The notes below the pieces were generated by a model, which was not told where the DNA came from, did no database searches, and saw nothing but the letters and a program-made list of their open reading frames with translations. The translations under genes were made by a program, and so were the position numbers. Shown piece after piece: positions 1-10,021 of a DNA stretch of 64,000 nt (the stretch's first letter is position 1; every line of letters starts with the position of its first letter). Source of the DNA: an uncultured Anaeroplasmataceae bacterium (GTDB lineage Bacteria; Bacillota_I; Bacilli_A; Acholeplasmatales; Anaeroplasmataceae); contig CAKQDS010000001.1 of NCBI GenBank assembly GCA_934229535.1, positions 70,055-134,054 on the forward strand. The letters are read 5' to 3'.

Positions 1-37
1 GTGAAATCAAACTGAAATATTTTTTTATTTGGGATTT

Positions 38-73
38 TTGATTGAAAATAAAAAATAGATATGTTAGTATAAT
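38..73 (+). promoter_or_regulatory. Probable promoter of the first lipoprotein gene
   Basis: A perfect TATAAT lies at 68-73, about 37 bases before the start codon at 110. The best upstream hexamers are TTGATT (38-43) and TTGAAA (42-47), but both leave a spacer longer than 17 bases, so the -35 assignment is weak. The rest of 1-109 holds only a purine-rich ribosome-binding stretch. Confidence 0.35.
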
Positions 74-109
74 TTAGAAGAAGAAGGAAAAAGAGGGAAA
101 AGTATTAAT

Positions 110-3100
110 ATGAAGAAAAAATTATTAATTTCATTGTTAGCGCTTTCAGGAGTAGCAGCTTTAGCAAGCTGTGGTGAAAATGATAAGCCTAACAGAACAA
201 CAAGTAGTGGAAGTGTTGAATCTTTAGAGTCATCAAAGAGTACTCCTAGTAAGACTAGTGAGGGTGTAACTAGTAAACCAAGTGAGAGTAGTTCTAGTTC
301 AAGTAGCACAACTACTGTGCAACCAAGTAGTTCAAGTTCAAGTAGTACAACTGCTCCAAATCCAAGCAGCTCTAGTAGTACGACTACAACTCCTAGTGAG
401 TCTTCAAGCTCTAGTTCTAGTGTTGAAGCAAAGGCTAAAGTTACGTTTGATGTTGATGGAGAAAAAAATGAGGTTTTAGTAGAAAAAGGTTATGTAGTTA
501 GTAAGCCTGATGATCCAACTAAGGATGGTTATGTTTTTGTTGGTTGGTTTAATGGTGATGTAGAATTTGATTTTAGTGCACCTATTCTTACTGATGAGGT
601 CAATCTTGTTGCTAAATTTAGAGAATTAACTAATAGAGAATTATTCTATAAGGCTGGCGAGGTTTTGTATTATTCTGAATTTGATGAGGATTCTGATGTT
701 ACCTATTCAACAAATGGTGGAGCTGGTTTAACTGGTTATGCTCAGGATGGTAACACTAAAGAAAACAAACCATTTGGTGAAGCAAATGTTGTTAATATCG
801 CAAATGGAAGATTAAATTTAGTTGATACAGATGTGGTAGTTACAACATATGCTAGTATTGATGTTACTGATGTTTATTTTGATAAGGTTACATTTGTATG
901 TGATTTAATACCTGGTAAGGTAGCAGGTAAATGGAGTATGGTAACATTTGTTGATGCAAATGGAAGTGAATTTGCATCAATAAGAACTACATCTGATAAG
1001 AAACTTGGTATTAGAGTTGCTGGTGTAGAGCCTACAACTGGTGTAATTTATACTGAAAATCAAAGTATGAAAGTTGTAGTTGTTATTGATTTATGTGAAG
1101 GTACTATAGCTGCAACTATTGATGGTAATGCAATTGCAAGCGATGCAAAAATTAATGTTGATAATTTTAGTGGTGTTAAATTTGGTACTGCTAAGGATGC
1201 AAGAAATTTAAGTCTTGATAATGTTGGTATTAAAAAGGAAACTTGCTCTTTAGATGCTGCTAAAGCTAAAGTTAAAGCTTTGGTAGATGATATTTATACA
1301 AAATATGATTTTACTGCTTATCAAACTAATCAAGAAAATATAACTAATGCATATAATCAAGCTAAGGATAGCATTGATAATGCAAATAGTGTTTTAGAGG
1401 TTAGAAATGCCTTAGAGACATTTAAAGAAGCATTAAAGGAATATCCTTCAGATGCAGAAATAGCTCTTAACCAAGCTAAGGCAAATGCTATTGCTGAAAT
1501 TAGTAACTATTTAGATGAAAATAATTATACATATAGTACAGATAAAATTGCTAATATTATTTCTAAGAGTACAGACGAAATAAATAATGCTACAACTGTT
1601 GAGGCTATTAATGAGCTTGTTACTAATATTAAGGCTGATTTAGATTTAATTCCTAATGATACAGCTTATCTAGAAAATGTTAGAACTTCTTTTAAGACTG
1701 AGCTTGATAATATAGCTAAGAATTATTTAGAAACAGAAGGCTTTGCTCAAAAGATTGAAGAATATAAAAATATTCTAGATACTAAAACAACTGAAAATGA
1801 AATAATTGAAGCATACAATAGCTTTAAATTAGAAATTGCTGAAATTCCTACTGATGAAGAGCGTGCTCAAAGTAGACGCAAGGAAGCAATTTATGAACTT
1901 ATCGGTAATGTTGAAGATGAGTTTAGTGAGGGGTTATTAGTTAGTGGTAGTGGCTCTTATCGTGTTGATGATATTCTTGCTTTAAAGGATACAAATAATG
2001 ATGTTTATCAATTAATTATTAGTATTTTAAGTGATGCTAAGGGAAGACTTGATGAAGCTTTAAAAACAAGTGATGTTAATGATGTTTTAGCTCAAATTAA
2101 AGAAGAAATTGATAATGCAATTGCTTCTACAAGCAAAACTATTGAAGAGGTTAGAGCTGAAGCATTAACTCAAATTAAAGATTATGCTACTGAAAAGCTA
2201 GGAAAAGAAACATTTAAGGATTTTGCTAAATTAAGTGAGGCTATTGCTGCATCAGATAATGTAGCAGTTATTAATCAAATTGTTATTGATGGTAAAGAAG
2301 TAGTTGATGTTTGGGAATATATTTCTACTAAGGGTGTAGAGGTTGAAGAAGCATTTAATATTCATGAGGATGCAGATTATAAGGCATTTGCTTCTGCAAT
2401 TGCTAAAGGATTCTATGAAGAAGAATTTGCGATTTTAGTTGATGAAGAAGGAAGATATGCTTATAATGTTGATGAAACTACAGCAAACATTGATAATATT
2501 GCAAATCTTTATAAAGTAACTAAACTTGCAGCAGTAAATGAGATTATTGCTAGAATTAATGGATATTTTGAAAAGTACTTTAATACTGAAAATGAAACAG
2601 TTGCTACATGTGTTGCAAATTTAACAACATTGAAAGGAAATCTTTCAACATCTGATTATGTTGCTTCATTTAATGCGGCAAAGGATGAAAATGCTATTAA
2701 TGTGGCAACAACTGCTCTAATTCTTGATGCTGAAAATATTATGAGTGTGGCAAATAATCTTGAATTTATATTCAATACATATATAACAACTAGTATTACA
2801 TACAGCACTAAAGTAAAATATGGTGAAAAGGTTGATTTAGAAGCTATTAAGAATTATTATTTATCTCAAAATATTTTAGTTGATAGCCTATATTATGATG
2901 AGGATTATACTGAGGCATATGATTTGAACACAATTTATTATAATGATGTTGCTTCAGATTTCGCGTTATATGCTAAATGCAATGATATAAATGTGGAAAG
3001 AAGTAGTGCAAACTATGGATTTGTAAGTCCTACTGACAAACCAGAAAGTGATGATGTTTTTACTTATACTTGGTCTACTAAGTCAAAAATTGAAAGTAAA

Positions 3101-3697
3101 TCATATACTGATACTAGTGATGAAACAAAAATTACTAAGGGATTTAAAACTGGCGGAAAATCTCAAGCAGATAACAATATTAAGGTTACACTTACTACTA
3201 AAGCAACTATAAGAATGATTTTCTATTCTGGTGGAAGTGATTCAAGAAGTGTATTCATTGGAAAAACTATTTCAGCTGTATTAGATACATCTATTGCCTC
3301 AGCAGCATCAAGTGGAGGTAAAGATTTCCAAGTTTTAGAGGTTGAACTTGAGGCTGGCGAGTATTATATTAATTATACTAATAATGTTGGTATTTTAAGA
3401 CTTCAGGCAATTTGTACAGTTGAGAAGATGACAATTTATAATTCATTAGACGTAGTTGATGTTAAAACAACATATGCTAGTGGTGAAGAAATTGATTTAA
3501 CTGGTTTAAAAATTAGTAAAACTGTTGATGGTACTACATCTGTAGTTGAATTAACTGAAACAGAAATGACAAATGTAACATATAAGATAACTAATGAGGC
3601 TGGTGATGAAGTAACAGAACTTACTACTGGTAGATATAAGGTTAGTGTTAAATTCTTGAATACTACAACAGTAGAATTCTGGATTACGGTTGAATAA
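110..3697 (+). CDS. Very large secreted lipoprotein with Ser/Thr linker, InlB-type repeat and helical repeats
   Basis: The product has 1,195 residues. Residues 1-21 form a lipoprotein signal ending in the lipobox LASC, so Cys21 should be acylated and the protein anchored outside the membrane. Residues about 28-105 are a low-complexity Ser/Thr/Pro linker. A Listeria-Bacteroides (InlB B-type) repeat follows, with its GWF motif. Next come a beta-rich jelly-roll-like region (about 170-390) and a long helical part (about 390-950) built of FIVAR-like units of about 65 residues. The end holds a beta domain and a final bacterial Ig-like segment. No catalytic motif was recognised, so I infer a surface binding or adhesion protein, perhaps for plant polysaccharide given the pectate lyase next door. 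Confidence 0.8.
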   Translation: MKKKLLISLLALSGVAALASCGENDKPNRTTSSGSVESLESSKSTPSKTSEGVTSKPSESSSSSSSTTTVQPSSSSSSSTTAPNPSSSSSTTTTPSESSSSSSSVEAKAKVTFDVDGEKNEVLVEKGYVVSKPDDPTKDGYVFVGWFNGDVEFDFSAPILTDEVNLVAKFRELTNRELFYKAGEVLYYSEFDEDSDVTYSTNGGAGLTGYAQDGNTKENKPFGEANVVNIANGRLNLVDTDVVVTTYASIDVTDVYFDKVTFVCDLIPGKVAGKWSMVTFVDANGSEFASIRTTSDKKLGIRVAGVEPTTGVIYTENQSMKVVVVIDLCEGTIAATIDGNAIASDAKINVDNFSGVKFGTAKDARNLSLDNVGIKKETCSLDAAKAKVKALVDDIYTKYDFTAYQTNQENITNAYNQAKDSIDNANSVLEVRNALETFKEALKEYPSDAEIALNQAKANAIAEISNYLDENNYTYSTDKIANIISKSTDEINNATTVEAINELVTNIKADLDLIPNDTAYLENVRTSFKTELDNIAKNYLETEGFAQKIEEYKNILDTKTTENEIIEAYNSFKLEIAEIPTDEERAQSRRKEAIYELIGNVEDEFSEGLLVSGSGSYRVDDILALKDTNNDVYQLIISILSDAKGRLDEALKTSDVNDVLAQIKEEIDNAIASTSKTIEEVRAEALTQIKDYATEKLGKETFKDFAKLSEAIAASDNVAVINQIVIDGKEVVDVWEYISTKGVEVEEAFNIHEDADYKAFASAIAKGFYEEEFAILVDEEGRYAYNVDETTANIDNIANLYKVTKLAAVNEIIARINGYFEKYFNTENETVATCVANLTTLKGNLSTSDYVASFNAAKDENAINVATTALILDAENIMSVANNLEFIFNTYITTSITYSTKVKYGEKVDLEAIKNYYLSQNILVDSLYYDEDYTEAYDLNTIYYNDVASDFALYAKCNDINVERSSANYGFVSPTDKPESDDVFTYTWSTKSKIESKSYTDTSDETKITKGFKTGGKSQADNNIKVTLTTKATIRMIFYSGGSDSRSVFIGKTISAVLDTSIASAASSGGKDFQVLEVELEAGEYYINYTNNVGILRLQAICTVEKMTIYNSLDVVDVKTTYASGEEIDLTGLKISKTVDGTTSVVELTETEMTNVTYKITNEAGDEVTELTTGRYKVSVKFLNTTTVEFWITVE

Positions 3698-3774
3698 TTA
3701 AATTATGTTTATGAAACAATCATTTGGTTGCTTCATAACTTGCTTTTAAGAAAAAAAGAAGAGGTATTAAATAA

Positions 3775-6700
3775 ATGAAAGTAAAAAATAAAATTGTAGG
3801 GGCTATATTAATTTTAAATAGTGCTTTAGCTTTGGCATCATGTGGTGAGAAACCAAAACCATCTGATAGTATCGGGTCAAGTGGTAAGGTAATAGAAAGC
3901 ACAAAGCCAAGTGAAAGTTCAGCAACTAAGCCAAGTGAGAGTTCTACTACAAAGCCTAGCGAAAGCTCTACTATAAAGCCAAGTGACAGTTCAAGTAGTA
4001 AGCCAAGTGAGAGTGATCCTTTATTAAGCGTTAAAACAAGTGCTATAAATGAGGTTAAAGCTTATGCTGATGAGGCTTGGGCTAGTATTTATAATAATGA
4101 CACAAGAAAAGAAATAACTAATATTAGTGATAAAGCTTCAGATGCTATAAATGCTGCAACTACAGAGGATGCAATTACAAAGATTGTTAGTGATGCTAAG
4201 GCTGATATGAATGATAAGGTTAATATTTTAAAGGAAACATTATTTAAGGTTAAGTTTTCTGGTGAGTCTGAGGTTAGTGTTAAATATGCAAACAAGGTGA
4301 CAGAAATTACTCCTGCTCCTCGTAGCGGCTATGAATTTGTTGGTTGGTATCAAAATGCTAGCCTTACTACTAAATTTGATTTTAATAATCTAATATATGA
4401 TAATATTATTTTATATGCTAAGTGGATTAAAGAAGGTGCTGGTAGTGATGCTCCTTTAAATGCTTCTGGTAGCGTAAGTAAAGAGGGTAGTGTTGCGGTT
4501 AGAGAGGTTAGTGGTAATAGTGAATCTGCCTACATTAAATTCCTTAAAACATCTGGTGAAGAATATAATATTTATTTAAAGGGCAAAAATGATGTTGACT
4601 ACCGTTTACTTGATGAATCAATGGTATATCAAAGAAGCGTTGATTCATCTACAATACGTGCTGATATTTTAGGTATCAGTGCTGGTAATTATAGTGTTAT
4701 GATTGCTCCTAAATCTAGTGATACTAATCCAACAATATGTGATATTGCCGTAATTGCTTACGATAGAAGTGGTTATGCGCACTTTAATTATACTAGTGGC
4801 GTTGGTGCATATAATGATGATGGTACCTTGAAGGATAATGCTATTGTTTTATATGTTACTGATGAAAATAAGAATAGTATTGAATTAAGCTATAAAGGAA
4901 CTACTGTAAAGGGTATTGGTAATATTTTGAATTCTGTTGGTGCTGATGTTGGTGGTGGCAAATGTGCAAATGGTGGTACTGCTAATAGTAATGCAGGAAT
5001 TATCAAAAAGCTAGGTGAGGATAATATTCCTCTAGTTGTTCGTTTTGTAGGATGTGTTTCTGATAGTGGCTTAAAGAAAAAGGGCGTATTTGATGCCTCA
5101 AGTACACCGCAAATTGAAGGATTAACAATTTACAATTCTACTGGTAATGGTGGTACTGCTGGTGATAATGGTCATATGGCTCGTATTAAGTCTGGTAAGG
5201 ATATAACTCTTGAAGGTGTTGGTAGTGATGCCATTATTGATGGCTGGGGCTTCCATTTTATGGCTGAAAGCTCAAGTCCAAAGCTTGGAAAAAGCTTTGA
5301 GCTTCGTAATGTTACCTTCATAAATACTCCAGAGGATGCAGTTGGTATGGAGGGCGTTCAGGTATCGGCTAATGCTTCTAGTGAATTATCTGCTAGTGTT
5401 GAAAGATGCTGGATTCATAATAATGAATTTTATGGCCCATCAATTAGTAATGCAGCTGAGGGGGATAAGAGCGAAGGCGATGGGTCTTGTGACTTTAAGC
5501 GTGGTCAATATTTAACTGTTAGCTATAATTATTTTGAAGGCTGTCATAAAACTAATCTTGTTGGTTCATCTGATGCTTCATTACAATATAATTTAACTTA
5601 CCATCATAATTATTGGAATCTATGTAAGGCAAGAGGCCCATTAGCAAGAAGAGCTAATATTCATATGTATAACAACGTTTTTGAGGGTCAAACTGATTAT
5701 GCTGTTAATACAAGAGCAGAATCTTATATTTTTACTGAGTATAATTTATTCTATACCTGTAAAAATCCATTTAGAGTTGATGGTGGAGCAATTAAGAGCT
5801 ATAATGATTCAGTTTCTAGTGCCTTATATCAAAAAGGTGGCCAAACTGTAGTTGAAAATAAGGATCAAATTGTAGCAAATAACTGTAAGTTTATAGCTAA
5901 AAATATTGATTATAGTAAATTTGATACTGATTCAACATTATCATATATTCCATCTGGAGATTATGAGCTTCAAACAAATGTTACTGAAGCAAGAATGGTT
6001 ATTAAGGCTTATGGTGGTGTAAGAAAGGATAATCCTGTTGCAGTTAAGAATGTAACAATGAATGATTTATCTTATTTACCAAATAATGTTACTCCTAATA
6101 AAATTACTGATGTGCCAACAACTCTTACTCCTGGTAAAATAAGTAAAACTGTTTATGCATTTACACTTACAAATTCTGCGAAGGTTACTATTAGCTATGC
6201 AAGTGATGATTTTACTACTACAGGTGTTCTTGTTAACGAAGCAGGTGAATGCTTATTAACTGCTAGTGGAAGTGTAACATTAGAGCCTGGTACTTATATG
6301 ATTCAACCAGTTAATTTCCAACCTGGTGATAGTGCTAAGATGACTAATGCTACATTTAAAGAAATTGCTATTAATTCTATTAGTTTTGAAAAATATGATT
6401 CTGATCAATATAACCAAAAGCTTTTAGCTAAATTTAATGAAGCTATGGATAAGGTTTTAGAGGGCGGAATCTTCTATAATGATAAAGCAAAGGGATTAAT
6501 TTTGGATGCTATGAACGCATATAATGCCTTAACTGATGAATTAAAGTTAAGCGTAGAGGAGCAATATCAAAAGCTTTTAACAGCAAGAAATCAATATATT
6601 GAAAATGGTATTGGTTATGTTAGAAATTTAATTATTGCGATTGGCACTGTTAATGAAGATAGTGGAACAAAGATTGCTTTAGCTAGAAGTGAATATAATA

Positions 6701-7695
6701 AGCTAATGGAATTTGATTCAAGTATTGTTGTTGATAATTATGCTAGATTAGTTGAATCTGAAGATGAATTTGCTACCTATGCTGTAACATCATGTATTAA
6801 TAAAATTAAGGCAATAGGTATTGTTAGCTTAGATAGTAAGGAAGCAATTGATTTAGCCTTAAATGAATATAATGCTCTATCTAGTGATGATAAAGCTAAG
6901 GTTACAAATTATGCTGATTTAGAGGCTGCTATAAAGGAATATAACATTTTAAAGAATGTAAATGATTTTATGACTATTTTAAATAGTGAAGCAAGTGATG
7001 AGGAAAAGATTCAAAACTATAATGCATTAACAAATGAGGAAAAGACTAGACTTGATAATGAAACTCTTACCTCAATTTCTAATCTGAAGGTTAATTATAC
7101 AATTTCCTTAATTGCTGATATTGGTGAAGTAAATCCAAACTCAAGTGCTAAGATTTCTAAAGCTAGAAATGCTTATGATAAATTAACAGATGAGGAAAAG
7201 GCTAAGGTTTTAAATTATGATGTTCTTGTTAAGGCTGAAAATGATTATAATGATGTTGCTGTTGAACATGAAATAGTAAGCTTTGGTGGTAGTGGTGAAG
7301 TATTTAGTGAAGAAAAATTTACTTTAACTAATGCAAACTCTGGTACTACATCAGGAGCAAGCCAAGTACATAGTGGTAATCCAGTTATTTTAGTTTCTAA
7401 GTTTAAAATTAGTGGTTTATCAAAAATTATTGTTAATGCTGCATTTAGTGATAAGGGTTCTTCAGATGTTGAGGTTTTCTATTCTCTTGATGGAACTAAT
7501 TATGTATCACTTGGAAGTAAGAAAGCATCAAAGAATAATGCTGCAACTGAGTTAGAATTTGCCCCAGCAAGCTATATTGAGGGTGAGGTTTATATTAAGA
7601 TTGTAGCCTCATGTTCAAAGGGAAGTGGCAGTGCTAAGGTAATTACAATAAACAGTGTTAAGATTTATGGCTATGGTTCAATGAAAAATGAATAA
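3775..7695 (+). CDS. Secreted lipoprotein with a family-1 pectate lyase domain
   Basis: The product has 1,306 residues. A lipobox LASC ends at Cys23, followed by a linker of repeated KPSES units, one helical unit, an InlB-type repeat with GWY, and a beta region. Residues about 360-680 resemble polysaccharide lyase family 1: a beta-helix containing DGWGFHF, SEGDGSCDFKRGQYLTVSYN, HKTNLVGSSD, and ARGPLARR, whose Arg matches the catalytic arginine region. Known family members cleave polygalacturonate by beta-elimination. After it come helical repeats carrying ALTDEEKAKV-type motifs and a C-terminal beta domain that may bind carbohydrate. The gene follows the previous lipoprotein by 77 bases in the same direction. 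A role in surface-bound pectin use is inferred. Confidence 0.85.
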   Translation: MKVKNKIVGAILILNSALALASCGEKPKPSDSIGSSGKVIESTKPSESSATKPSESSTTKPSESSTIKPSDSSSSKPSESDPLLSVKTSAINEVKAYADEAWASIYNNDTRKEITNISDKASDAINAATTEDAITKIVSDAKADMNDKVNILKETLFKVKFSGESEVSVKYANKVTEITPAPRSGYEFVGWYQNASLTTKFDFNNLIYDNIILYAKWIKEGAGSDAPLNASGSVSKEGSVAVREVSGNSESAYIKFLKTSGEEYNIYLKGKNDVDYRLLDESMVYQRSVDSSTIRADILGISAGNYSVMIAPKSSDTNPTICDIAVIAYDRSGYAHFNYTSGVGAYNDDGTLKDNAIVLYVTDENKNSIELSYKGTTVKGIGNILNSVGADVGGGKCANGGTANSNAGIIKKLGEDNIPLVVRFVGCVSDSGLKKKGVFDASSTPQIEGLTIYNSTGNGGTAGDNGHMARIKSGKDITLEGVGSDAIIDGWGFHFMAESSSPKLGKSFELRNVTFINTPEDAVGMEGVQVSANASSELSASVERCWIHNNEFYGPSISNAAEGDKSEGDGSCDFKRGQYLTVSYNYFEGCHKTNLVGSSDASLQYNLTYHHNYWNLCKARGPLARRANIHMYNNVFEGQTDYAVNTRAESYIFTEYNLFYTCKNPFRVDGGAIKSYNDSVSSALYQKGGQTVVENKDQIVANNCKFIAKNIDYSKFDTDSTLSYIPSGDYELQTNVTEARMVIKAYGGVRKDNPVAVKNVTMNDLSYLPNNVTPNKITDVPTTLTPGKISKTVYAFTLTNSAKVTISYASDDFTTTGVLVNEAGECLLTASGSVTLEPGTYMIQPVNFQPGDSAKMTNATFKEIAINSISFEKYDSDQYNQKLLAKFNEAMDKVLEGGIFYNDKAKGLILDAMNAYNALTDELKLSVEEQYQKLLTARNQYIENGIGYVRNLIIAIGTVNEDSGTKIALARSEYNKLMEFDSSIVVDNYARLVESEDEFATYAVTSCINKIKAIGIVSLDSKEAIDLALNEYNALSSDDKAKVTNYADLEAAIKEYNILKNVNDFMTILNSEASDEEKIQNYNALTNEEKTRLDNETLTSISNLKVNYTISLIADIGEVNPNSSAKISKARNAYDKLTDEEKAKVLNYDVLVKAENDYNDVAVEHEIVSFGGSGEVFSEEKFTLTNANSGTTSGASQVHSGNPVILVSKFKISGLSKIIVNAAFSDKGSSDVEVFYSLDGTNYVSLGSKKASKNNAATELEFAPASYIEGEVYIKIVASCSKGSGSAKVITINSVKIYGYGSMKNE

Positions 7696-7700
7696 TTAGT

Positions 7701-7721
7701 AAGGGAAGCTTGGCTTCCCTT
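7701..7721 (+). terminator. Hairpin after the pectate lyase gene
   Basis: A 9-bp perfect stem (AAGGGAAGC / GCTTCCCTT) with a 3-base loop follows the stop codon. The T-run after it is weak (TATTAATTTA), so termination may be partial. Confidence 0.6.
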
Positions 7722-7803
7722 ATTAATTTAATGATAAAAACAAAACAAATCTTTCTATTTTTAGTTTATTGTAGTATAATTATATTAACGGAGGTTTATA
7801 ACG

Positions 7804-9135
7804 ATGGAAAAATATATAAATTTAGATATTTCTGGTGCTAGCAAATTTTATACAGAAGAAGAATATACTAAAGCTAGCCAAAGAATTGCTAAGGCATATC
7901 AGGTTTTACTTAGTAAAGAGGGAGCAGGAAATGATTATTTAGGTTGGTTAGATCTTCCTATGACTTATGATCATCGTGAAGTATGTAGAATTAAGCAGGC
8001 TGCAGGTACTATTCAAGAAAATTCAGATGTTTTACTTGCAATTGGTATTGGTGGATCTTATCTTGGTGCTAGAAGTGCTATAGAAATGCTTAAACGCTAT
8101 TTCAATCAAAAGGGAGTAGAGGTTATCTTTGTTGGTAATCAAATTAGTGGTACTTATGTAAGCCAATTAATAGATTATTTAAAGGATAAGGATTTTTCAA
8201 TTAATGTAATTTCTAAGTCTGGAACAACAACTGAGCCAGCAATTGCTTTTAGAATTTTTAAGGAACTTTGTGAAAAGCGTTATGGTAAGGATGGAGCAAG
8301 AAAACGTATTTTTGCAACTACAGATAAGGCTAAGGGAGCATTAAAAACACTTGCTGATACTGAAGGATATCAAACATTTGTAGTTCCTGATGATGTTGGT
8401 GGAAGATATTCAGTTTTAACTCCAGTAGGATTGCTTCCTATTGCCGCTGCTGGTGTTGATATTGATGAAATGCTTAAGGGAGCAAAGGAAGCATATTTAT
8501 ATTATCAAAATGCTAATATTGAGGAAAATGAAGCATTAAAATATGCTCTTATTCGTAATATTATGAATGAACAAGGAAAGAAAATTGAGCTTCTTGTTAA
8601 CTACGAGCCTAAGCTTAATTATTTTTCTGAGTGGTGGAAACAATTATTTGGTGAAACTGAAGGTAAGGATGGTAAAGGAATTTTTGTTGCCTCTGCATCA
8701 TTCTCTACTGATCTTCATTCACTTGGTCAAATGATTCAGCAAGGTCAAAGAAATTTATTTGAAACAGTTTTAAATGTAGTTGAGCCTGAAGAAAATATAA
8801 CAATTGAGGCAGATAAGGATAATCTTGATGGTCTTAATTTCCTTGCAGGTAAGACAATGGATTATGTTAATAAAATGGCTATGAAGGGTACAATGCTTGC
8901 TCACGTTGATGGTGGAGTTCCAAATATTAGAATTGATATTCCAAATATTAGTGCCTTTACATATGGTTATTTAGTTTATTTCTTTGAAATGGCTTGTGGA
9001 ACAAGTGCTTATGCTCTTGGCGTAAATCCATTTAATCAGCCTGGTGTAGAAGCTTATAAGAAGAATATGTTTGCACTTCTTGGTAAACCTGGCTATGAGC
9101 AAATGAAAGAAGAACTTTTAGCTAAATTAAAATAG
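7804..9135 (+). CDS. pgi: Glucose-6-phosphate isomerase
   Basis: The product has 443 residues, the usual length of the compact Firmicutes enzyme. It interconverts glucose 6-phosphate and fructose 6-phosphate in the cytosol. Family signatures seen are AIGIGGSYLGAR, the phosphosugar-binding ISKSGTTTEPAIAFR, GGRYSVLTPVGLLPIA, and the C-terminal NPFNQPGVEAYK. The ATG follows an ACGGAGG ribosome binding site. TATAAT lies about 7773-7780 after a T-rich stretch. The gene stands alone between two hairpins, so it is probably monocistronic. Confidence 0.97.
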   Translation: MEKYINLDISGASKFYTEEEYTKASQRIAKAYQVLLSKEGAGNDYLGWLDLPMTYDHREVCRIKQAAGTIQENSDVLLAIGIGGSYLGARSAIEMLKRYFNQKGVEVIFVGNQISGTYVSQLIDYLKDKDFSINVISKSGTTTEPAIAFRIFKELCEKRYGKDGARKRIFATTDKAKGALKTLADTEGYQTFVVPDDVGGRYSVLTPVGLLPIAAAGVDIDEMLKGAKEAYLYYQNANIEENEALKYALIRNIMNEQGKKIELLVNYEPKLNYFSEWWKQLFGETEGKDGKGIFVASASFSTDLHSLGQMIQQGQRNLFETVLNVVEPEENITIEADKDNLDGLNFLAGKTMDYVNKMAMKGTMLAHVDGGVPNIRIDIPNISAFTYGYLVYFFEMACGTSAYALGVNPFNQPGVEAYKKNMFALLGKPGYEQMKEELLAKLK

Positions 9136-9141
9136 TAAATG

Positions 9142-9171
9142 AAAAGTGATAGCATTTTTGCTATCACTTTT
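9142..9171. terminator. Bidirectional terminator between pgi and the esterase gene
   Basis: A 12-bp stem (AAAAGTGATAGC / GCTATCACTTTT) with a 6-base T-rich loop lies between two convergent genes and has A/T runs on both arms. The stop codon of the minus-strand gene is inside the 3' arm. Confidence 0.8.
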
Positions 9172-9934
9172 GCATTATATTAGAATTTGAATAGATGAAG
9201 GAAAGAAAATCAATTATATGCTTTTCCCAACTTTCTTCATCATGAACACCATTTTGATCTATTAATAATCTTGTATTATCGTTATTTAAAAATTTATATA
9301 GCTTTAGGGCACTATTTAAATAGAGGTCTTTATCAAATAAAGAATCTGATTCCTCATTTTTACCTACATAAATGAATGTTTTTAATTTTTGTCTTTTATT
9401 AATACTTAAATCATTATAGAAGGCTTTTTCGCATAAGAATGGACAAATAGAAAATAAACCGCAGCCTTTAAATATAGTATAATTGTTTGCTATAAAGGAT
9501 GCATATAATGCTCCTAATGAAGCACCAAATATATAACTATCATTTATATTAAATACTGCATTAATAAAGGGAATAATTGTGTTGATAAAATCGCTAGTGA
9601 ATGCTTTAGAAATACTTAAATTTTGATTTTTATTCCATTTGGTGTTTATTTCGAATTTATAAGGCAGATATTCATTTGTTCTTTCTATATCATCTTCATA
9701 GCTTTTTATAGCTATAGCACAAATATTAATATTTCTAGTGTCTTTAAAAAGATCCACATATTTAGTAAATCTAAGGCTTCGTTTGAATGTTGCATTTTTA
9801 TCCTTAAAGGCATTTTGTCCATCTAAAATATATAAGGCATCATTTATTTGACCTTTCTTATATTTTTTAATATATATTTCTAATGTTATAAATTTATTTA
9901 AGTTAGGACAAAAGATTTTATAGCTTTTTAACAT
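9164..9934 (-). CDS. Putative esterase, alpha/beta hydrolase of the Fes/esterase-D type
   Basis: The product has 256 residues and resembles the PF00756 putative esterase family, which hydrolyses ester bonds of siderophores, S-formylglutathione or carbohydrate esters. Visible features are the early LYILDGQNAF strand-turn, the nucleophile elbow GASLGA (Ser about residue 143), and a late VHDEESW with the likely catalytic His. There is no signal peptide, so it is cytosolic. GGTGAT lies just before the ATG. It is alone on its strand, divergent from the flavodoxin-like gene. The substrate cannot be told from sequence. Confidence 0.75.
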   Translation of the reverse strand: MLKSYKIFCPNLNKFITLEIYIKKYKKGQINDALYILDGQNAFKDKNATFKRSLRFTKYVDLFKDTRNINICAIAIKSYEDDIERTNEYLPYKFEINTKWNKNQNLSISKAFTSDFINTIIPFINAVFNINDSYIFGASLGALYASFIANNYTIFKGCGLFSICPFLCEKAFYNDLSINKRQKLKTFIYVGKNEESDSLFDKDLYLNSALKLYKFLNNDNTRLLIDQNGVHDEESWEKHIIDFLSFIYSNSNIMQK

Positions 9935-10021
9935 AATATCACCAATTAATTTTAACGTATTTTTTACCTAAAGTCTATTAAAAATAATAAAATATGATAA
10001 AATAGTGTTAGGTGGTTTTTT

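Noticed and set aside
64..309. Minus-strand ORF over the first lipoprotein start
   Set aside because: It is a shadow of the Ser/Thr linker, with low-complexity Leu/Val product and no ribosome binding site.
282..479. Short + strand ORF in the lipoprotein linker
   Set aside because: A frame-shifted reading of the AGT/AGC repeats, with a Val/Leu/Gln repeat product.
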